The notes under the pieces: generated by a model | Databases searched by the model: none | Told to the model about the DNA's origin: nothing | Seen by the model: the letters and a program-made list of their open reading frames with translations, nothing else | Part shown: piece after piece, positions 43,501 to 49,500 of the stretch | How the letters are laid out: each line of letters opens with the position of its first letter | Position numbering within the stretch: position 1 is the stretch's first letter | Assembly: GCA_050309775.1 (NCBI GenBank) | Contig: JBNRMV010000008.1 | Location: forward strand, 62,001-126,000 | Length of the DNA: 64,000 nt | DNA from: DTU072 sp050309775 | GTDB taxonomy: Bacteria > Bacillota > Clostridia > Christensenellales > DTU072 | Direction of reading: 5' to 3' | Position numbers and translations under genes: made by a program

Positions 43501-46500
43501 TTGTTGAGATACGCTCCAAAGAGATTGTTGACAGCAACCTGAACACCGCAAGAGAAGTCATACCTTATGACACATACACCGGCGGCACGCCAAAAACTAT
43601 CTTTGAAAGATTGGGCTTGCCAAGCACCGTCAATGTCATATATGGCGACGGTACCAGCGGAACAATGTCGACGGGAACCGAGTACACTACCAAGCATATA
43701 GAAATTGAGTATGAAGGCGTCATTCAGAGCTTTACTCTCATAGAAGGCGAGACGCTGAGCTGGCTGATACCGCTGATGTCTTACAATGGCGGCGTTTACA
43801 AAGCAAAGGCGCTTGTCGGCGGAGAGGTAGCCAAGTACCAGTTGGCAAAGCAGCTGACGGACATCAGACTGTCGAACATGAACGCTTTGTACAATGAAGG
43901 CACCTGCATAGTCAATGCTTGGGACGGTCTGTATTCTGACAGCTCCAGAGCCGACCGTTCGGCAATGAATGCGCTTGTAGAACAGCTGCGCGTTGCAAAC
44001 GGCTTGAGCGTAAGACAAGCCAAGATAGAAGCATGGCAACATTGGTATGATGCGCAAGACGCCAGAACACAATCGACGCTTGATGTCAGACTCATACAGC
44101 AAAAGATGGCTTATTCCAACATAAGTCTGAACGATGCCAAGGTGACGGCTTGGAATACCAACTATGCCAAATCATACCGCAAAGAGCTTGACGCCATGCT
44201 GAAAAGAGTGCAGACAAACAACCCTGGCGCGCCTCTCATAGCGCAAAAAGAGGTTGCATGGGATATCATGCTCAGAGAAACTGCCAACAATTATCAGAAG
44301 ACCGTCATGAATGGCATACTGAATGACATCAAGGAGCAAAACCCCGAACCCCTCAACCCCAAAGCGGCGGCGTGGGATGCGTTCTATGAACAATCAAACG
44401 AAAACAAAGCCGAGTTTGACAGAATTTATCAGCGCATAACCTCAGAGTTTGTCGGAGAGAATGCCAGACAGCTGACCATAAGGTCTTGGGATAAGTATTA
44501 CAACGATTATACCACCGACAACGAAGTGCTTGAAGTTACGCTTACTGTTCCGGCAAGAATAGCCACCAACATAACCACCAATTTGACATTCTCGCCCAGC
44601 GAAACCATAGTGCTTCCCTCTCGCGCAAATGTCAACTTCTCCGGAATTCCACAGAACAATGTACCTGTGGACTGGCTTGACATAGACGCTGAACAGTTGG
44701 TCAACAACTTCAGAGGAAAGATATTCTATACCGATGCAGCGCTGTCAGACCCGATATTCGGCAATCAAATAATAAGGAATGTCAGAATAACCATACAACA
44801 ACTGGATATTCTCGGCATAGTCATTGCCGCCAACGCCGTCACCATAGACCCGTATGACGATGCGACAATTGACGCATACCTCGGACAGTTTGACGACTAC
44901 AAAGACGAATACGGCTACGACAACATAGGCTTGCTGCTGCCAGGTGACATAAGGCTGTGGAACAAGTCCAGACAGGCCGGCTTCATAAACTATTGGGAGT
45001 TTGAACTCAACGCAAGCGGTACGCCTGCATGGAGATACGCAAACAGCGGCGGCATAAACTACAACGGCATGGGAGAGAACAGCATAATCCTTACCGTACG
45101 CAACAACGGTTATGAAACCAATCCGATATGGCGCCAAGAAATATTAGTTAACATTCCGCAGGCGCACATACACAACAGAACCATAAGTTCGTTTGCGCCG
45201 CAGTTCGCCACATCCGAAGGCGTTAAGTTGCTGGCAGACAAGACAGCCGCAGACGAGGCGCTGGGCATAATCTGGACATTGCAAAACGGTGTGCTGAATA
45301 TCAACGATGCATTCAGAATGACCGAAATAACCCAGTTGTATGTAAATTACAGCGCAGGCGGCAGCGCATTATTAGATGCCAGAGTGGATATGGGAACCTA
45401 TGCCGAAACCTTCTATGCCAGCGCAGGCTTTACTCTGCCCAACGGCATCATAGTAGGTACAAGACTAAAGAACCAGCAGAAGTTCGAACTGGTTGTCACA
45501 AACTCCAGCCCGAGAATTGTTTATTCCTACATTGACGAAATGCAGCAACTCAGAAAGGACATAAAGTTCTTTGCCGACAAGCAAGGGGGCGAGTTGGTCA
45601 ACGAAGTTGATTTCGACCAGCTTGTGTTCAAGGCATATGACGACATACAGCTGCCGGCATACGCAAGAGTAAAATTCATAAAGAACAATGCCAGCGAAGT
45701 ATTGCCGCTTGATGCAGTATGGACAAATGTTGAGCCATACACGCACCAAAGCACATCTACGCAAGCTACCGCCAAGATAGGAAACAGCATATTCGGATAC
45801 ATTTATCACACAGTTACCATAGCGTTACTGCCCGAGACCATAAATATTAGCGCAATACCGCTTGCCGAGCTGCCCGACGAGTTGGCAATATTCCCGTATG
45901 TTTCACTGGAAGAGCAGCTTGCGCCTTATATCAATCTTATAGTAAACACAGACAGGCGCAGCGGACTTAGCGTCAATGTGACGGTAGACCCGTTGAACTT
46001 TGCCGACTACAAAGCAAACGGCTTCTTAGAAAAAGCCTATGACATAAACTTCAACATCGGCAGAACAACGCAGTTTGATACGGCTTACGGCATTGAGAAC
46101 TTTGAAGTCAGACAAAGCAAGACCGTCAGGGTATACCTGCGTGAAATGATAGCCCAAAGCATAGACGCGCTGATAATTGGCAGTGTTTATGAGAAGATTG
46201 ATTTTAGCAAATACGAAACAGCCACCGTGCTATTCAGCGCCGGCGCCGAGGAAGAAATGGCAATAGATTGGGATATCTCCCGTCTGCGCTACAACTATCT
46301 GGGCGGCATCTACTTTGTTCAGGCTACGATAGCAAAAGGAACGGAACTTGAACAGACCTTTGATGTGCCGGTACAGATTACGCCCAGCCAGCTGCAAAGC
46401 ATAGCCGTGCTTACTCCCGAGGAGACCATAGAGCACGACGCCGCATACAACACGGCAAGGATTGAGGCGGACATATACGGCAACATTAAGAGATTGCTCA

Positions 46501-49500
46501 TAGAGCCGTTTGAAGGCTTTACCGAACTGCCGACAATGCTCAGGGCGCGCTTCAAGAATAATCCAGATGACATAATACTGCATGTGGATTGGTCGTTTGA
46601 CCATATCGCAAAGACTATGTCCGTACGCGGCGGCACCTATACCAAACAAAAACAAAATGCAGCCATAGCCACCGTATATATCTATGAGGACGAAATCATA
46701 ATCGAAAACGGCGTCGAAACCGTACGCCAAGTTAAGACAGGCTTGCAGTCCATAGAAGTAGATGTACTGGTTTATGACAGAACCATAACCGAATATCAGG
46801 TCAGCTATGAAGAGACGGGAGAAAACTTTGTTATCGTAGCCAATGCCCCCGACGGCAGCTATGACCCGGCATATCTGTTGATAGACGATGTCATTCCCAT
46901 AAATCCCTATGAGAAAAAATACAGCGAAGTATTCAGCGACCCGAACTTTGCTTATTTCAGACGCGCGAGAATATTGCTCAACAACATAGACGAGCAGGGC
47001 AACAATTATCCCACAGGTCCGAAATCCATTGAGTTCATGCTCAGCGCAAGGGATTATACCATTTATGACAAGAGAACGGGAGTAGCCACCTCGCTGAAGA
47101 ACCTTTACACCGGACGCGATGTTGTCGTTGACCTTACCGTCAGGATAAGCGAACCGACGGCGGCTTCGGACATAAAATCCATCAAGATAGGCGACAGGGG
47201 TTATACCATGGAAGCCAGAATTATGGATATGACATATTATTCCGGACTGGATGTCGACAGCTATTATATTGATGTTTACGGCGCAATACTGGAGAAAGAC
47301 GGCAACATTTATAATCACACGGTAGTATATGACGAAGTTGTTACCGACAAGTTGGTAGCAGGCGCCGACTATGAGCGTTTTGGAGACAGAGCCACATATC
47401 TGTTTGACGAAGTAATATATGACGGCAAGGACATCAACACACGGTTTGTCAACAATACCGCAGTTGGCAAGATAGGCTACAAAGCCGGTGTGGGCCGCTT
47501 GTATGCCTCTTTCGGCAACGAGTTTGGCGGTATTCAGAAGCACATAATAGATGTAAACTATGTTGACCGTACCGTAAAGAGCCTGTTTGCCATCGACCCG
47601 AACATAGCTCCCTATTATGAAACCATACTTGATGACGACAACAAGATGGTTTACAGCTTCGTATTTGACCCGTTCAAGCCTTATGTAAACACCGACCAGC
47701 CGTTGCTTGACGGAGAGCAGGGCTATCTGAAGAACGGCAGCAAGGGCACAATCATAACCTTCACCGACGGCACAACCTTCGACCTTGCGTCGCTGGACAA
47801 TGCCGCAAGAGCAAACATAGAAGTATCTTGGGATGATTCCGATGTCAAGTTGAGATTTGTCGGCGGAAACTATAAGGTATACGGACAAATAGGTAGCGGC
47901 GATTCGTTGCAGAGATTGACTTATCCCGTACTGGTAAAATCCAGAAAAGTAAAGACGACCGTTGACGATTTCGGCAATCAGGAAGGCTTCAAGAACATAT
48001 TTAAGGACGGCGCCGAAAACACCGTACTGAAGTCATACGACTATCTTGGACAGCCCAATATCACAAAAGCAATAGGCGAATCTCTGTTCATGGGCGCAGG
48101 CAATGAATTCAGAGTATACTTTGACGGATTTGAAGATGAATACATGGTATTCACTATGGGCGCCTATGCAGGAGTTGAGGAGGGTGACAAGGTTGTCGTA
48201 CACTCCTACAAAGGACTGGGCGCAGGCAGAGAACTTACAGGTACTTATGAGCTTACCGAAGACGAGCAAGAAAAGCTGCTTATGAGCTTTGCTATGGACC
48301 CGAGCAAGCCCTTGTCTTACCGCGGCGGCTTCATGAACTTCTATATCACGCTTCCCGGTTTTGCCATGGGTGTTGACGGACAGCAGAAAGCTGCGGTTTC
48401 CATAACCATGGAAGAGCAGTATATAGCTACAATCCAACAAGGCATAGAGGACAACTTCGACAGAAGCAGCGCATCGCACTTATCAATAGAAGGACAGGGC
48501 AGCGCCATTACTTATACCCTGGGCGACCTGAACTCCTATCAGATTCTCAATCCTTATTACTATATCAAGAGAGGCGGCGTTCCTATGCCAGACTATATCT
48601 GGATATATGTAACCACCAGAGAATGGCAGGAGAAGATAACCCAAGGAATAGCCACCGTAAATTACAACACTCTTGAAGCCTATTATTATGAGGGCGAGGA
48701 GAGGATATCGACAACGCTTACGGCTTACTTTACAGATGCGCTGTGGTCAGGCGGCAGCAGGGGCAGAGTGTATGTAAACTACTATGATGAGCAGGTATCC
48801 ACAACGACTTCTATGGATATAGACAATCAACCGTACACCTTCACCTTCAAATCTACACCGTGGGTATACGGCGGTTACAGCGACCAAGAGTCCCTCATTA
48901 ACCCCGAAACCAACGAGTTGTACACCATAGACGCATTCAATGACGATACCGAGTATGGACCCGAGGACATCATATTGTTGCCCGACAGAGCGCTTGGCTC
49001 ATTCAGAGAGTACTTCAAGGTTGTATATTATACCGGCGGAACATATGTAGAGTTTGACAAGAACCAACACAACTACGACAGCAACTACGGCTTCCAAATT
49101 ACATTTGGTTCGGGACAGCAAGAAGAGTTCTTGAATATACAGGGCGGCGGCACCTATTACAACAACTACAACAAATGGTACTTTGGAGAGGTTGTGTTTG
49201 GCAGCGGCACAATACAGTATGCCACTATGACGCTGGGCGGCAGAGGCGGACAGACAATAAGGTGGAGCTTCCCCAACCTCAGCTTAAGAAAATGGGTGAA
49301 CACCAACATACCTTCACTTATCACTGTGGCAAGCACCTATACCTTCCCCAAGACCTTCCAGCAGATTTTCTCTTACGGCATAGGCTCCAGGGGACTTGAA
49401 GCAGGCGTAAGCGCACCGCTTACTTTGCGCAACTTCCGTACGCCGGCAGGAACCGACATAAACAAGGATACCAATATGCCGGGCGTACTTCCCGACAACG

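Noticed and set aside
46230..47888. A 552-codon open frame on the minus strand inside the giant gene
   Set aside because: The plus frame carries clear Ig-like domains across it. The minus frame has no ribosome binding site or domain-like pattern and is a shadow of codon bias.
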